Part shown: in pieces, positions 19,281 through 27,357 of the stretch
How positions within the stretch are numbered: position 1 is the first letter of the stretch
Layout of the letters: each line of letters begins with the position of its first letter
Assembly (NCBI GenBank): GCA_035939615.1
Contig: DASZFP010000022.1
Location: forward strand, 16,626 to 80,625
Source of the DNA: VBCK01 sp035939615
GTDB lineage: Bacteria; Pseudomonadota; Gammaproteobacteria; Burkholderiales; Burkholderiaceae_F
Reading direction: 5' to 3'
Length of the DNA stretch: 64,000 nt
Position numbers and translations under genes: made by a program
The notes under the pieces: model-generated
What the model was told of the DNA's origin: nothing
Databases searched by the model: none
The model's input: only the letters and a program-made list of their open reading frames with translations

Positions 19281-19652
19281 ATGAAGCCGCGTCGCGTGCT
19301 CGTGGTCGAGCCCGACGGGCTGCTGCGCGCCCTCGTGGCCGAATGGCTCGAGCAGGGAGGCCTTCATGCGGTCTTCCCGTCCGCCGGGTCATGCGAGGCG
19401 AGCGCGCAGCTCGGCAGCATCGGGGCCATCGTGATCGACATTCCCAGTCCTTCCCACGCCGAGCGCGTGCTGCAGACCTGGCGGCGGGCCTTTCCGAATG
19501 CCGACATCATCGCCGCGTCAGCGAGGTTTCCGTCGGGTGCATGTGTGGATGATGCCATGGCGGGTAGACTGGCCGTGGCCAAGGTGCTTGCCAAGCCCTT
19601 TTCCCGGCGCGAACTGTTCGCGGCGCTCGGCGTGCAGGGGCGCGATTCATGA
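19281..19652 (+). CDS. single-domain receiver protein
   Basis: This 123-residue protein is just one CheY-like domain: RRVLVVEPDGLLRALVAEWL at the N-terminus, Asp53 in AIVIDIPSP, and Lys105 in VLAKPFSRRELFAAL. The first acidic pair is reduced to EPD (Glu10, Asp12), and the switch Thr/Ser position falls in IIAASARF, so the fold is complete but divergent. Its stop overlaps the start of the hybrid kinase as ATGA, implying coupled translation. It could be a phosphate shuttle or sink for that kinase; that is inference from position. Confidence 0.8.
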   Translation: MKPRRVLVVEPDGLLRALVAEWLEQGGLHAVFPSAGSCEASAQLGSIGAIVIDIPSPSHAERVLQTWRRAFPNADIIAASARFPSGACVDDAMAGRLAVAKVLAKPFSRRELFAALGVQGRDS

Positions 19653-21814
19653 ATTTGATATCCGGAATGACGAAAGGGGTATCACGGTCCTCGCCGGATC
19701 CAGCCGGCACGGGGCTGCGAGCCCCGTTCATCCTGGTCGTGGTCGCCGTCTGCGGAGCGGTCTGGACCTCGGCCCTGCTGGACACCTACCACCATCGAGC
19801 GATCGTGCTGGATCTGGCCGACCGCCAGCACGACAACGTGGCCCATGCGCTGGCCGAGCAAAGTGCGCGGGCGCTGCAGGCGATCGACCTGATCCTTCGA
19901 CAGGCCGAGCTGCGCGATCCGGGCGGCGCGCCGACGGCGGCCGACCGGCAGCGCATCCCGGATCTGCTGCGGATCCAGGTGAGCGGCGTGCCGCAGGTGC
20001 AGGGCCTGTTTCTGTTCGATCCGGCGCGGCGCATGTACCTGGCGTCCCTTCCGGGACCGGCCTACCTGGATCTGTCCGATCGGTCCTATTTCGCCGTTCA
20101 GGCCGCGAGCAGGGATGCGGGCACGTTCGTCAGCGAGCCCCTGGTCAGCCGCACCATCGGCAACACCACCTTCGTGCTCAGCCGTCGCCTGCCGGGCGAT
20201 CGCTTCCGCGGCATCGTCGCCGCTTCGGTGCGCGCCGATTATTTCCGCAAGTTCTACCGAGGACTCGATTTCGGCCCTGGCAGCACGATCGATCTGCTGC
20301 GCTCCGACGGTGTGCTGCTGGTCAGTCGCGATGGCGAATCGATCAGCACGGCGCCGCCGGCGCTGGCCGAGGCGGTGCGCGCGATGGCAAGCTCGGGCCA
20401 GTCGCGCCCGACCAGCGTGACGCTCGACGATCCGCGCATCGGACGCTCCCACGTCAGCCTGTGCCCCGTGCCGGGGTACCCGGTAGTGGTCGCCGTAGCG
20501 CGCAACGAGGCGACGCTGCTGCAGCGCTGGATCCAGGATGCGTGGAAGAACGCCGCCCGCACGTTCGCGATCACGGCGCTGGCGGCGATGCTGCTGGTCG
20601 CCTTCCTGCTGCAGTTGCGGCGGCGCGAGCGGCTGGCCGCGCATCTGCACCAGTCGCAGAAGCTCGAGGCGCTGGGGACGCTGGCCGGCGGGATCGCGCA
20701 CGACTTCAACAACATCCTGGGCGCCATCCTGGGCTACGGCGAGCTCGCGCAGCAGGATGCGGCGCCGGGCAGCTCGCAGCGCCGTTATGTCGACAACATC
20801 GTGCTGGCGGCCAACCGTGCCCGCGATCTGGTCGCGCGCATTCTGGCGTTCAGCCGGCCCGGCATCAACGCGCCGCGCCCGATCGTGCTGGAGCAGGTCG
20901 TGCGCGAAGCGATCGAGCTCACGCGCCCATCGCTGCCGCCCGAGGTTCAGATCGATACGCACCTTTCCGCCGGCCCCACGGTCGTGCTGGGCGATGCGGC
21001 CCAGCTTCACCAGGTCGTCGGAAACCTGCTGTCCAACGCCGTGCAGGCGGTCGACGGCTGCGGGCGCGTGGCGGTGGTGATCGAGGCGGTACAGATCGAG
21101 GCCGAGCGCGACCTGGCGGTGGGACGGCTGCGGCCCGGCCGCTACGGGCTGGTGCAGGTGACCGATACGGGACGCGGTATCCCGGCCGACGTGCTGGGCC
21201 GCATGTTCGATCCGTTCTTCACGACCAAGCCGGCGGGCGTGGGTACCGGCCTGGGCCTGTCGCTGGTGCACGCGAGCGTGCTGGACCACAACGGCGCGAT
21301 CGCCGTCCGGAGCAGCCCGGGCATGGGAACCGAGTTTCGCATCTACCTGCCGCTGACCGATCAGAGGCCGCCTGTGGAGTTGGAGCAGGCAGCGGCCGCG
21401 CCGGGCCACGGCGAGGCGATCCTGGTGGTGGACGACGAACCGGTGCTGGTGCAGCTGGCCGAGGAAGTGCTGGCGTCCATCGGCTACGAACCCGTAGGAT
21501 GCGTGGGGGCGCAGCAGGCGCTGGAGGTGTTTTGCGCCGACCCGATGCGGTTCGACGCGCTGCTGACGGATGTCGTGATGTCGGGAATGGGTGGGCCGGA
21601 GCTGGCGTTGGAGCTGCGCAAGCTCAATGCCCAGCTTCCGGTGATCCTGATGAGCGGTTTTTGCGGGGCGAACCTGAAGGCGCGCGCGGCGGCGGTCGAT
21701 GCGCGAGCCATTTTGCTCAAACCGCTGAAAGCCGCCCAGGTGGCCGAGTGTCTGGCGGCGGTGCTTGCGCGCCAGCCTGGTATCGAACAGGCCGACGACG
21801 TGGTTCACGCCTGA
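19649..21814 (+). CDS. hybrid sensor histidine kinase with periplasmic Cache-like sensor
   Basis: This 721-residue kinase has TM1 at about residues 28-48, a dCache-like periplasmic sensor to about 300 (RSYFAVQAASRDAGTFVSEP), and TM2 near 308-328. A HisKA region has the phospho-acceptor His351 in GGIAHDFNNILGAILGYGEL, the HDFNN variant typical of kinases with a terminal receiver. The ATPase has N, G1 (VTDTGRGIP), F (DPFFTTKP) and G2 (GTGLGLSLV) boxes. The C-terminal receiver has Asp641 in LLTDVVMSGMGG. Coupled by ATGA to the single-domain receiver and divergent from the OmpR-type regulator, these give all parts for a phosphorelay. The sensed ligand is unknown. Confidence 0.93.
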   Translation: MNLISGMTKGVSRSSPDPAGTGLRAPFILVVVAVCGAVWTSALLDTYHHRAIVLDLADRQHDNVAHALAEQSARALQAIDLILRQAELRDPGGAPTAADRQRIPDLLRIQVSGVPQVQGLFLFDPARRMYLASLPGPAYLDLSDRSYFAVQAASRDAGTFVSEPLVSRTIGNTTFVLSRRLPGDRFRGIVAASVRADYFRKFYRGLDFGPGSTIDLLRSDGVLLVSRDGESISTAPPALAEAVRAMASSGQSRPTSVTLDDPRIGRSHVSLCPVPGYPVVVAVARNEATLLQRWIQDAWKNAARTFAITALAAMLLVAFLLQLRRRERLAAHLHQSQKLEALGTLAGGIAHDFNNILGAILGYGELAQQDAAPGSSQRRYVDNIVLAANRARDLVARILAFSRPGINAPRPIVLEQVVREAIELTRPSLPPEVQIDTHLSAGPTVVLGDAAQLHQVVGNLLSNAVQAVDGCGRVAVVIEAVQIEAERDLAVGRLRPGRYGLVQVTDTGRGIPADVLGRMFDPFFTTKPAGVGTGLGLSLVHASVLDHNGAIAVRSSPGMGTEFRIYLPLTDQRPPVELEQAAAAPGHGEAILVVDDEPVLVQLAEEVLASIGYEPVGCVGAQQALEVFCADPMRFDALLTDVVMSGMGGPELALELRKLNAQLPVILMSGFCGANLKARAAAVDARAILLKPLKAAQVAECLAAVLARQPGIEQADDVVHA

Positions 21815-21914
21815 CCGGCACGGCTCGCCCAGTCTTGGTAGTCCGCACGTTGGCGCAGCACCGCGGTCATATTCTGCCGATACTTTGGATCTTCCTGGAT
21901 GAACGGAGCCCGTC

Positions 21915-22919
21915 ATGCCGCCGATCGAGCACGTGGTCGTCATCGTGAAGGAAAACCACACGTTCGATAACTACTTCGGCAGCTTTCCAGGCGCGAATGG
22001 CGTCACCCTGCCTGCGGCGGCAGACCCGCATGCCGACCAGAATCACGATCACGCCGCCTGGCTGGCCGCGGTCAAAGGCGCCGGCGGCGTCAAAATGCAG
22101 TACGGACCGAAGAACATTCCTGCCACCTGGGCGCTGGCCCAACAGTACGCGCTGTGCGACCAGTACTTCACCGACGTCGGGACCGAGTCCGAGCCGAACC
22201 ACCTGTTCCTGATCGCGGCCGACTCGCCGCTCATCGACAATACGAGCGCCAAGCGCACCTTTCAACCGTCGCCGCCGTACGATCTGCAGAGCCTGCCGGC
22301 TGTGCTGCAGCAGCATGGACGTCAATGGCGCAACTACGCGGACACCAATTCGTCGTATTTCACGCACATCAAGGCGCTCAAGGGCAACGCCTGGAACGTG
22401 ACGTCGGCGCAGTTCGACGCCGACGTGAAAAAGGGCTTCTTGCCGGACGTCGCCTGGCTGTATGCCCCGTATGCCCAGAGCGAGCATCCGGGCGGCGCCA
22501 GAACCGTCGCGGAAGGCGACGCCTGGACGCGCCAGCGTGTCCAGGCGGTGGCGCAGAGCGCGCTGTGGCCCAGCACGGCAGTGATCATCACGTGGGACGA
22601 TTGGGGCGGATGGTACGACCACGTCGCGGCGCCCAAGCAGTCGACCTGGGCCGGCCAGGGACCGACCGGCTACCACGGCTCGCAGTTCCGCTACGGCTAC
22701 CGGGTGCCGTGCGTGGTGGTCAGTCCGTACGCCCGGCGGCAGATCGTCAGCCGCATGTATTCGCACGCGAGCGTCGTGAAGCTGTGCCTGCGCCTGTTCG
22801 GACTGCCGGCCTGGAGCGCGCCGGCGCTGCAGGCGGGCGATCCTTCGGGCGATCTTTGGGAGTGCTTCGACTTCCAGTCGCCCCCGCGCCTGGCCGTGCC
22901 GGGGTTCGTTCCGGCGTGA
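21915..22919 (+). CDS. phosphoesterase family protein (phospholipase C / acid phosphatase-like)
   Basis: This 334-residue protein starts directly with the family signature IEHVVVIVKENHTFDNYFGS, which holds the metal-binding Glu-Asn and the nucleophile region. It continues with DQYFTDVGTESEPNHLFLIA, then TAVIITWDDWGGWYDHVAAP and the late RVPCVVVSPYARR. These are the blocks of bacterial non-specific phospholipase C and AcpA-type acid phosphatases. Unlike most family members it lacks any visible signal peptide, so a cytoplasmic location or non-standard export is possible. GGAG precedes the ATG by 8 nt. It is the second phosphoesterase in the window. Confidence 0.88.
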   Translation: MPPIEHVVVIVKENHTFDNYFGSFPGANGVTLPAAADPHADQNHDHAAWLAAVKGAGGVKMQYGPKNIPATWALAQQYALCDQYFTDVGTESEPNHLFLIAADSPLIDNTSAKRTFQPSPPYDLQSLPAVLQQHGRQWRNYADTNSSYFTHIKALKGNAWNVTSAQFDADVKKGFLPDVAWLYAPYAQSEHPGGARTVAEGDAWTRQRVQAVAQSALWPSTAVIITWDDWGGWYDHVAAPKQSTWAGQGPTGYHGSQFRYGYRVPCVVVSPYARRQIVSRMYSHASVVKLCLRLFGLPAWSAPALQAGDPSGDLWECFDFQSPPRLAVPGFVPA

Positions 22920-22932
22920 GGTGCGACCGCGG

Positions 22933-24120
22933 TCAGTGCGCCGGCGTGATCAACGGCCGCACGCTGTCCGCTCCGCGCGCCAGCGTTTGAAGCCAGGCGA
23001 GCTTGGCCGCGTAAAGGTCGTGCTGACCCTGGGAGGCGCTTTTCTGCATCGCCAGCGCGAGCTGGCGGCGCGCCCGCTCGACATCGCCGAGCTTGTAGTA
23101 CGCCACACCCAACCAGTAGTGGAACTCCTGGTTGTAGTCGGCGCGTGCGACTTCCTTGGCGAACAGCTTCCTGGCACTTGAAAAATCGTTCTGCTGAAAC
23201 GCCGTCATACCCTGGTTGAAGAAGTAATACGGCGGGTTCGGATCGATCCGCGCCAGGCGCGCGCGCAGCTCGGCTGCCTGCGCCGCGTCTCCCATTCGGC
23301 TGCGCACGTCGGCCAGGTTGGCCAGCACCGACGTGTTGTTGGGCGCCAGCTCCAGCGCATAGGCGAACACGCGGGCCGCCAGCTCGCGATTGCCGCGGTG
23401 CAGATAGACGATGCCCAGCGTGTTGTAGGAGCTGGCGAAGTCGGGGCTGGCCCGGATCGCCCCGCGCGCCCATCCGTACGCATCGTCCAGCTCGCCGTGC
23501 AGCAGCGCCTCGACCGACTTGTTGTTCATGTACATCGCAACGACCATCTGCTCCGAGATCGGCCGGGACGGCAGGCCGCGCACGTCTTCGGGCGGCAGAA
23601 AATCGACGGTCAGCGGGCGTCCCACCTGGCGGGCGGTCACGTCCCAGTCGCGGGCGCCGACGCTGATGTTGACGTGTCCGCTGCCGAGCAGGAAATCGCC
23701 GCTTCGGCTCCACACCTCTTCATAGCCGGCGGCGTTGTATTCGATCGGCAGGCTCAGTTCCTTGGCAAATGCGGCCGTCATGACCACCATCGACAGGCAG
23801 TTGCCCGCCCGCGCGTTGAACGCCTCGGACGCGTTGCGCGTGGTGGCGGCGTCATAGGACAGTTTCAACTGGTTCTTGCTGTACAGGGCTTCGAGCAGGC
23901 CGTTGGTCGGTCCCGACGCCCGCAACTGCACGGCGATGTCGTGCCGCAGGAACTGCCGCATCGGCTCGCTCAGCGCGAAAAGATCCTTCGCGCTGAACCG
24001 CTCCTCGGGCGCTGCGAACGCGTCATCCTGGAACAGGAACGCCGGCGGCTCGGGCGCCAGTCGTTCACCCGCGCACGCGCTGAGCAGCGCACACAGCAGG
24101 ACCGGTACCACAGAGCGCAC
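22933..24120 (-). CDS. lipoprotein with transglutaminase-like and TPR domains
   Basis: A GTG start with GGAG 7 nt upstream gives a 395-residue lipoprotein (lipobox LLSAC, Cys16). Residues about 75-165 look like a transglutaminase-like cysteine-protease fold: Cys108 in RAGNCLSMVVMTAAFAKELS, His149 in SGHVNI and Asp158/Asp160 in RDWD form a plausible triad. Residues about 195-385 are TPR repeats (YNTLGIVYLHRGNRELAARV; ANLADVRSRMGDAAQAAELR; YWLGVAYYKLGDVERARRQL). An envelope-anchored enzyme or scaffold recruiting partners through TPRs is likely. The frame is open further upstream only because of antisense coding. It converges on the phosphoesterase gene. Confidence 0.82.
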   Translation of the reverse strand: MRSVVPVLLCALLSACAGERLAPEPPAFLFQDDAFAAPEERFSAKDLFALSEPMRQFLRHDIAVQLRASGPTNGLLEALYSKNQLKLSYDAATTRNASEAFNARAGNCLSMVVMTAAFAKELSLPIEYNAAGYEEVWSRSGDFLLGSGHVNISVGARDWDVTARQVGRPLTVDFLPPEDVRGLPSRPISEQMVVAMYMNNKSVEALLHGELDDAYGWARGAIRASPDFASSYNTLGIVYLHRGNRELAARVFAYALELAPNNTSVLANLADVRSRMGDAAQAAELRARLARIDPNPPYYFFNQGMTAFQQNDFSSARKLFAKEVARADYNQEFHYWLGVAYYKLGDVERARRQLALAMQKSASQGQHDLYAAKLAWLQTLARGADSVRPLITPAH

Positions 24121-24139
24121 GCGGTTTCTCCGGCTCAAA

Positions 24140-24161
24140 AGACCCTGTCGAGACCCTGTCG
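24140..24161. repeat. 11-bp tandem duplication
   Basis: The unit agaccctgtcg occurs twice head-to-tail, 20 bp upstream of the GTG of the TPR lipoprotein gene, within the 186-bp divergent gap shared with the ORF6N gene. It probably arose by slippage and could alter promoter spacing. Confidence 0.8.
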
Positions 24162-24264
24162 AGCCCAACCGGACGAGGCGCAAAGGCGCGTCGTCAGACC
24201 GGATTTTGCCCCAGAATGGCGCCAAAGTTGCAATTAAGAATGGCCGGCATTCGGGCCAATTCCG

Positions 24265-24304
24265 AGCAGGAGGCCAGGCAAACCAGCAGGAGGCCAGGCA
24301 AACC
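24265..24304 (+). repeat. 20-bp tandem duplication containing the ribosome-binding site
   Basis: The unit agcaggaggccaggcaaacc is perfectly duplicated immediately before the ATG of the ORF6N gene. Each copy contains AGGAGG; the nearer one lies 13 nt from the start codon, longer than ideal, and the far one 33 nt. Two Shine-Dalgarno sequences in tandem are unusual and may tune or weaken translation. Confidence 0.85.
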
Positions 24305-24306
24305 TT

Positions 24307-24858
24307 ATGAGCCCTACAAAGCCGCGTGCGGCCCAGCTGGTTGCCGCGTCTCTGGAACACCGGATCCTGACGATTCGGGGCCGCAGCGTAATGATCGACG
24401 CGGACCTGGCCGACCTGTACGGCGTGCAGACGCGGGTGCTGAATCAGGCGGTGCGGCGCAACCAGGAACGGTTTCCGGCCGAATTCATGTTCCAGCTGAC
24501 GAACGCGGAGAAGCAGGAGGTGATCACAAGTTGTGATCACCTGGCCCGGCTGAAGTTCTCAGCGACTCTTCCGTTCGCATTCACCGAGCACGGCACCCTG
24601 ATGCTCGGCAATGTGCTCAATTCCGAACGCGCGATCGAGGTGAGCCTGCTGGTCGTGCGCACCTTCGTGTCGATTCGCGAAATGCTGTCGTCCCACAAGG
24701 ATCTGGCGGCCAAGCTGAACGAGCTCGAGGGACGGGTAGGGGGCCGTGACGAGGCGATCGCGGACCTGATCGACGCGATCCGGCGCCTGGCGGCTCCCCC
24801 CGTGCGCAAGAGCCGGCCGATCGGATTCACGGCCGACCTGGAAGGCAAAAAACGCTAG
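24307..24858 (+). CDS. ORF6N-domain DNA-binding protein
   Basis: This 183-residue protein matches the ORF6N domain found in phage antirepressor-like and bacterial accessory proteins: ILTIRGRSVMIDADLADLYG, then TRVLNQAVRRNQERFPAEFM and FAFTEHGTLMLGNVLNSERA. The C-terminal third is a helical, probably coiled-coil segment (DLAAKLNELEGRVGGRDEAI) and a basic tail. The domain is tied to phages and mobile DNA, but no other phage gene is nearby, so this is a stand-alone acquired gene. Its function is not known; regulation of DNA-associated processes is inferred from the family. The start follows the duplicated ribosome site. Confidence 0.88.
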   Translation: MSPTKPRAAQLVAASLEHRILTIRGRSVMIDADLADLYGVQTRVLNQAVRRNQERFPAEFMFQLTNAEKQEVITSCDHLARLKFSATLPFAFTEHGTLMLGNVLNSERAIEVSLLVVRTFVSIREMLSSHKDLAAKLNELEGRVGGRDEAIADLIDAIRRLAAPPVRKSRPIGFTADLEGKKR

Positions 24859-24868
24859 CGATCGTTCG

Positions 24869-24895
24869 CCCCTCGCCCGCGCAGCGGGAGAGGGG
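24869..24895. terminator. bidirectional terminator-like hairpin
   Basis: Arms cccctcgcccgc and gcgggagagggg pair over 12 positions with one mismatch around a 3-nt loop. It sits in the 63-bp gap between the convergent ORF6N and Dps genes. The GGGAGAGGGG arm matches the hairpin at 9066-9096, so both may belong to one dispersed palindrome family used as terminators. Confidence 0.6.
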
Positions 24896-24921
24896 CCAGG
24901 GTGAGGGCTGGCAGCGCCGAC

Positions 24922-25452
24922 TTAGCGCGACGCCGTCTCCGCCGGGCGGCTCGCCTCGAACAGGAACCAGGTGCGGCGCTCGGCCTCGTCGATCCAGACC
25001 TCCAGCAAACTGGCGGTGGCCACGTCGCCGTACTCTTCGCACACGTTGTGCGTCTCGCGCATCCGCGCGGCCAGCCGCTGGTTGTCCTCGCGCAGCTCGG
25101 CCAGCATGTCCAGCGGTGTGACGAAGTCGGCGTCGTTGTCCAGCACACGCTGCAGGCGCCCGATATGGCTGATCGAGCGCAGCGTGGTTCCGCCCAGCTT
25201 GCGCACTCGCTCGGCGATCGGGTCGGTCGTCGCGTACAGCTGGTCGGCGTGCTCGTCCAGCAGCAGGTGATAGTCGCGGAAGTGCGGGCCGGAAACGTGC
25301 CAGTGGAAGTTCTTCGTCTTCAGGTAGAGCGCGAAAAAATCTGCCACCAGCGCATTGAGCGCGCCCGAGATGTCGCGCGTGGCTTCGGCCCCGAGACCCT
25401 TCGGTGTGTCCAGTGCCGCGGTCCGGTGCGGGGTAGAGCTCTTCACGTTCAT
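24922..25452 (-). CDS. dps: Dps family DNA-binding ferritin-like protein
   Basis: This 176-residue protein forms the four-helix ferritin-like subunit of a dodecamer that stores iron using peroxide and protects DNA in stress. The inter-subunit ferroxidase motif is intact: NFHWHVSGPHFRDYHLLLDE supplies the His, Asp and Glu ligands. The charged N-terminal tail (MNVKSSTPHRTAALDTPKG) is of the DNA-binding kind. GGGAGGT lies 7 nt before the ATG, fixing the start; the frame is open further upstream without a ribosome site. It is divergent from the ketopantoate-reductase-like gene. No clear OxyR or Fur site was recognised in the 139-bp gap. Confidence 0.95.
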   Translation of the reverse strand: MNVKSSTPHRTAALDTPKGLGAEATRDISGALNALVADFFALYLKTKNFHWHVSGPHFRDYHLLLDEHADQLYATTDPIAERVRKLGGTTLRSISHIGRLQRVLDNDADFVTPLDMLAELREDNQRLAARMRETHNVCEEYGDVATASLLEVWIDEAERRTWFLFEASRPAETASR

Positions 25453-25591
25453 TGCTTGGACCTCCCTTTGCGAGGATCGCATCATCCCATGCCCGCGTGG
25501 CGCGCCGTTCGCGCTAAATTGGTAATCGGCCCCTCCACTGCTGGGGATTTGCGGGGACGCATCGACATGCAAAGCCGCTAGACTCGGTGGC

Positions 25592-26539
25592 GTGATGAAG
25601 ATTCTGGTCGTCGGCGCCGGGGCGATCGGCGCATATTTTGGCGCCCGCCTGCTCGAGGCCGGCGTGGACACGACCTTTCTGGTGCGGCCGAAGCGCCAGG
25701 CGCAGTTGCGGGCGGGACTTTTCGTGCGCAGCCCCCACGGCGACATCCGGCTGCCAGCGCCCCCGACCGTCACGGCTGAGCGGGTGCAGAAGGGATTCGG
25801 TCTCGTCCTGCTCAGCTGCAAGGCCTATGACCTGCCCGGCGCGATCGAATCCTTGGCGCCGGCCGTCGATGCCGGCACGGCGATATTGCCTTTGCTGAAC
25901 GGGATGCGTCATCTGGACGCGTTGACGGAGCGCTTCGGGCCGGAGCGGATCCTGGGAGGGCTGTGCCTGATCGCGGCGACCCTCGGGGAAGACGGCAGCG
26001 TGATTCACTTGAACGACAACCATGCGATCTCGTTCGGGGAACTCGCCGGCGCGCGCACGCCGCGCGCCGAGACGATCGAGGCGCTGCTGGCCAAGGCCAA
26101 GTTCCAATCCAGGCTGAGCGAGACGATCGTCCAGGAGATGTGGGAGAAGTGGGTGTTCATCGCCGCGCTGGCCGGGTCGACCTGCTTGATGCGCGCCGCG
26201 GTCGGCGACATCGTTCGAAGCGGCAACGCGGAGCTGCTGCGGCGAATGCTGAGCGAATGCGCGCAGATTGCCGCCTCGCGGGGATTTGCGCCCCGCCCGC
26301 AGGCGATGGCGCGGGCCGAGGCCTTTCTGACGGATGCCGATTCGACGTTGACCGCTTCGATGATGCGCGACCTCGAACACGGCGCCAGGACCGAGGCCGA
26401 TCACATCCTCGGCGATCTGCTGGCCCGCCGCGGTCCGCCCGCGGCGGACCTGTCGCTGCTGGACGTTGCCTTCGCCCAGCTCAAGAGCAACGAGTTGCGG
26501 CGGACGCGCGAAGTCGCCGCCACCCGCGCGCCGCAATAG
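25592..26539 (+). CDS. 2-dehydropantoate 2-reductase family protein
   Basis: This 315-residue NADPH enzyme is of the ApbA/PanE type. The N-terminal Rossmann motif is KILVVGAGAIGAYFGARLLE with FLVRPKRQ as the NADPH-phosphate-binding segment. LLSCKAYDL contains the first conserved Lys, LPLLNGMRHLD the substrate Asn, and EMWEKWVFIAALAGSTCL the catalytic Lys region. A C-terminal helical domain follows (SMMRDLEHGARTEADHILGD), including the conserved Ser/Glu. The family reduces ketopantoate to pantoate in coenzyme A synthesis, but paralogs with other substrates are common, and a second member starts at 63.37 kb, so I do not assign panE. Confidence 0.9.
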   Translation: MMKILVVGAGAIGAYFGARLLEAGVDTTFLVRPKRQAQLRAGLFVRSPHGDIRLPAPPTVTAERVQKGFGLVLLSCKAYDLPGAIESLAPAVDAGTAILPLLNGMRHLDALTERFGPERILGGLCLIAATLGEDGSVIHLNDNHAISFGELAGARTPRAETIEALLAKAKFQSRLSETIVQEMWEKWVFIAALAGSTCLMRAAVGDIVRSGNAELLRRMLSECAQIAASRGFAPRPQAMARAEAFLTDADSTLTASMMRDLEHGARTEADHILGDLLARRGPPAADLSLLDVAFAQLKSNELRRTREVAATRAPQ

Positions 26540-26550
26540 CAGCCGACCCA

Positions 26551-27357
26551 GTGGCCACCCAACTTCATCCGGCAAAGAAGATCTACCCCGGCCGCGGCGA
26601 CCCGATCCGGATCGTTCCGCTGAGCCTGCCCGATGCGGTGCACCGGCCGACACCGGAGGCCGCGGCCGCCGGCGCGGCTGCGGCGCCGCGACTGACCTAC
26701 CGCAACGGGCCGTTGCTGGAGGCGGTGGAAGTGTTCACGATCTTCTGGGGAACCGACTGGCAGAGCGCGGGCAACGCGGCGCTGTCCTCGCAGATCAACC
26801 AGTTCTTCGACTACATCCTGACCAGTGCCCTGATCGACCAGCTGTCCGAGTACAACGCGCCGGGGTGGACCATCGGGCACGGCAAACACACCGGCACCCT
26901 GGTGCTCACCGAACCGGTGCTGAAGCAGTCGGTGTCCGACACGGCGATCCAGCACACGCTGCAGCAGCAGATCGCGTCCAATTCGGCGGTGCCGCCGCCC
27001 GGGCCCAACGCGCTCTACTTCATCTATCTTCCCCCGGGGGTGCGCGCCGTCCAGGGCGGCTCGGCTTCCTGCCAGGCCTTTTGCGGCTATCACAACGACA
27101 TCTCCGGCCAGATCTTCTACGCGGTGGTGCCGTATCCGGGATGCAGCGGCTGCACCGGCGGCCTGTCGGTATTCGAGGCGATCACGTCCGTGAGCTCGCA
27201 CGAACTGTGCGAAGCGATCACCGATCCGATTCCGGGGCAGGGCTGGTACGACGACACCAACGGGGAAATCGGCGACATCTGCGCCTGGAAGACCAAACAG
27301 CTGGGCGCGTACACCGTTCAGCTGGAGTGGTCCAACCAGGCCAATCAATGCCGGTAG
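26551..27357 (+). CDS. hypothetical protein with HE-containing (zincin- or EXORDIUM-like) motif
   Basis: This 268-residue protein opens with GTG 11 bp after the reductase stop; no ribosome site is obvious, so coupling to the upstream gene is possible. The core pattern is NGPLLEAVEVFTIFWGTDWQ, QFFDYILTSALIDQLSEYN, a Cys-rich stretch (SCQAFCGYHND; YPGCSGCTGG) and VSSHELCEAITDPIPGQGWY, followed by GEIGDICAWKT. The His217-Glu218 motif with later Asp/Glu recalls metallopeptidase-like secreted proteins and the plant EXORDIUM/Phi-1 family. No signal peptide is visible, odd for six cysteines in this context. I do not assign a reaction. Confidence 0.65.
   Translation: MATQLHPAKKIYPGRGDPIRIVPLSLPDAVHRPTPEAAAAGAAAAPRLTYRNGPLLEAVEVFTIFWGTDWQSAGNAALSSQINQFFDYILTSALIDQLSEYNAPGWTIGHGKHTGTLVLTEPVLKQSVSDTAIQHTLQQQIASNSAVPPPGPNALYFIYLPPGVRAVQGGSASCQAFCGYHNDISGQIFYAVVPYPGCSGCTGGLSVFEAITSVSSHELCEAITDPIPGQGWYDDTNGEIGDICAWKTKQLGAYTVQLEWSNQANQCR

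Noticed and set aside
19682..21961. 759-codon minus-strand open frame
   Set aside because: Antisense to the hybrid kinase, whose catalytic motifs are all intact.
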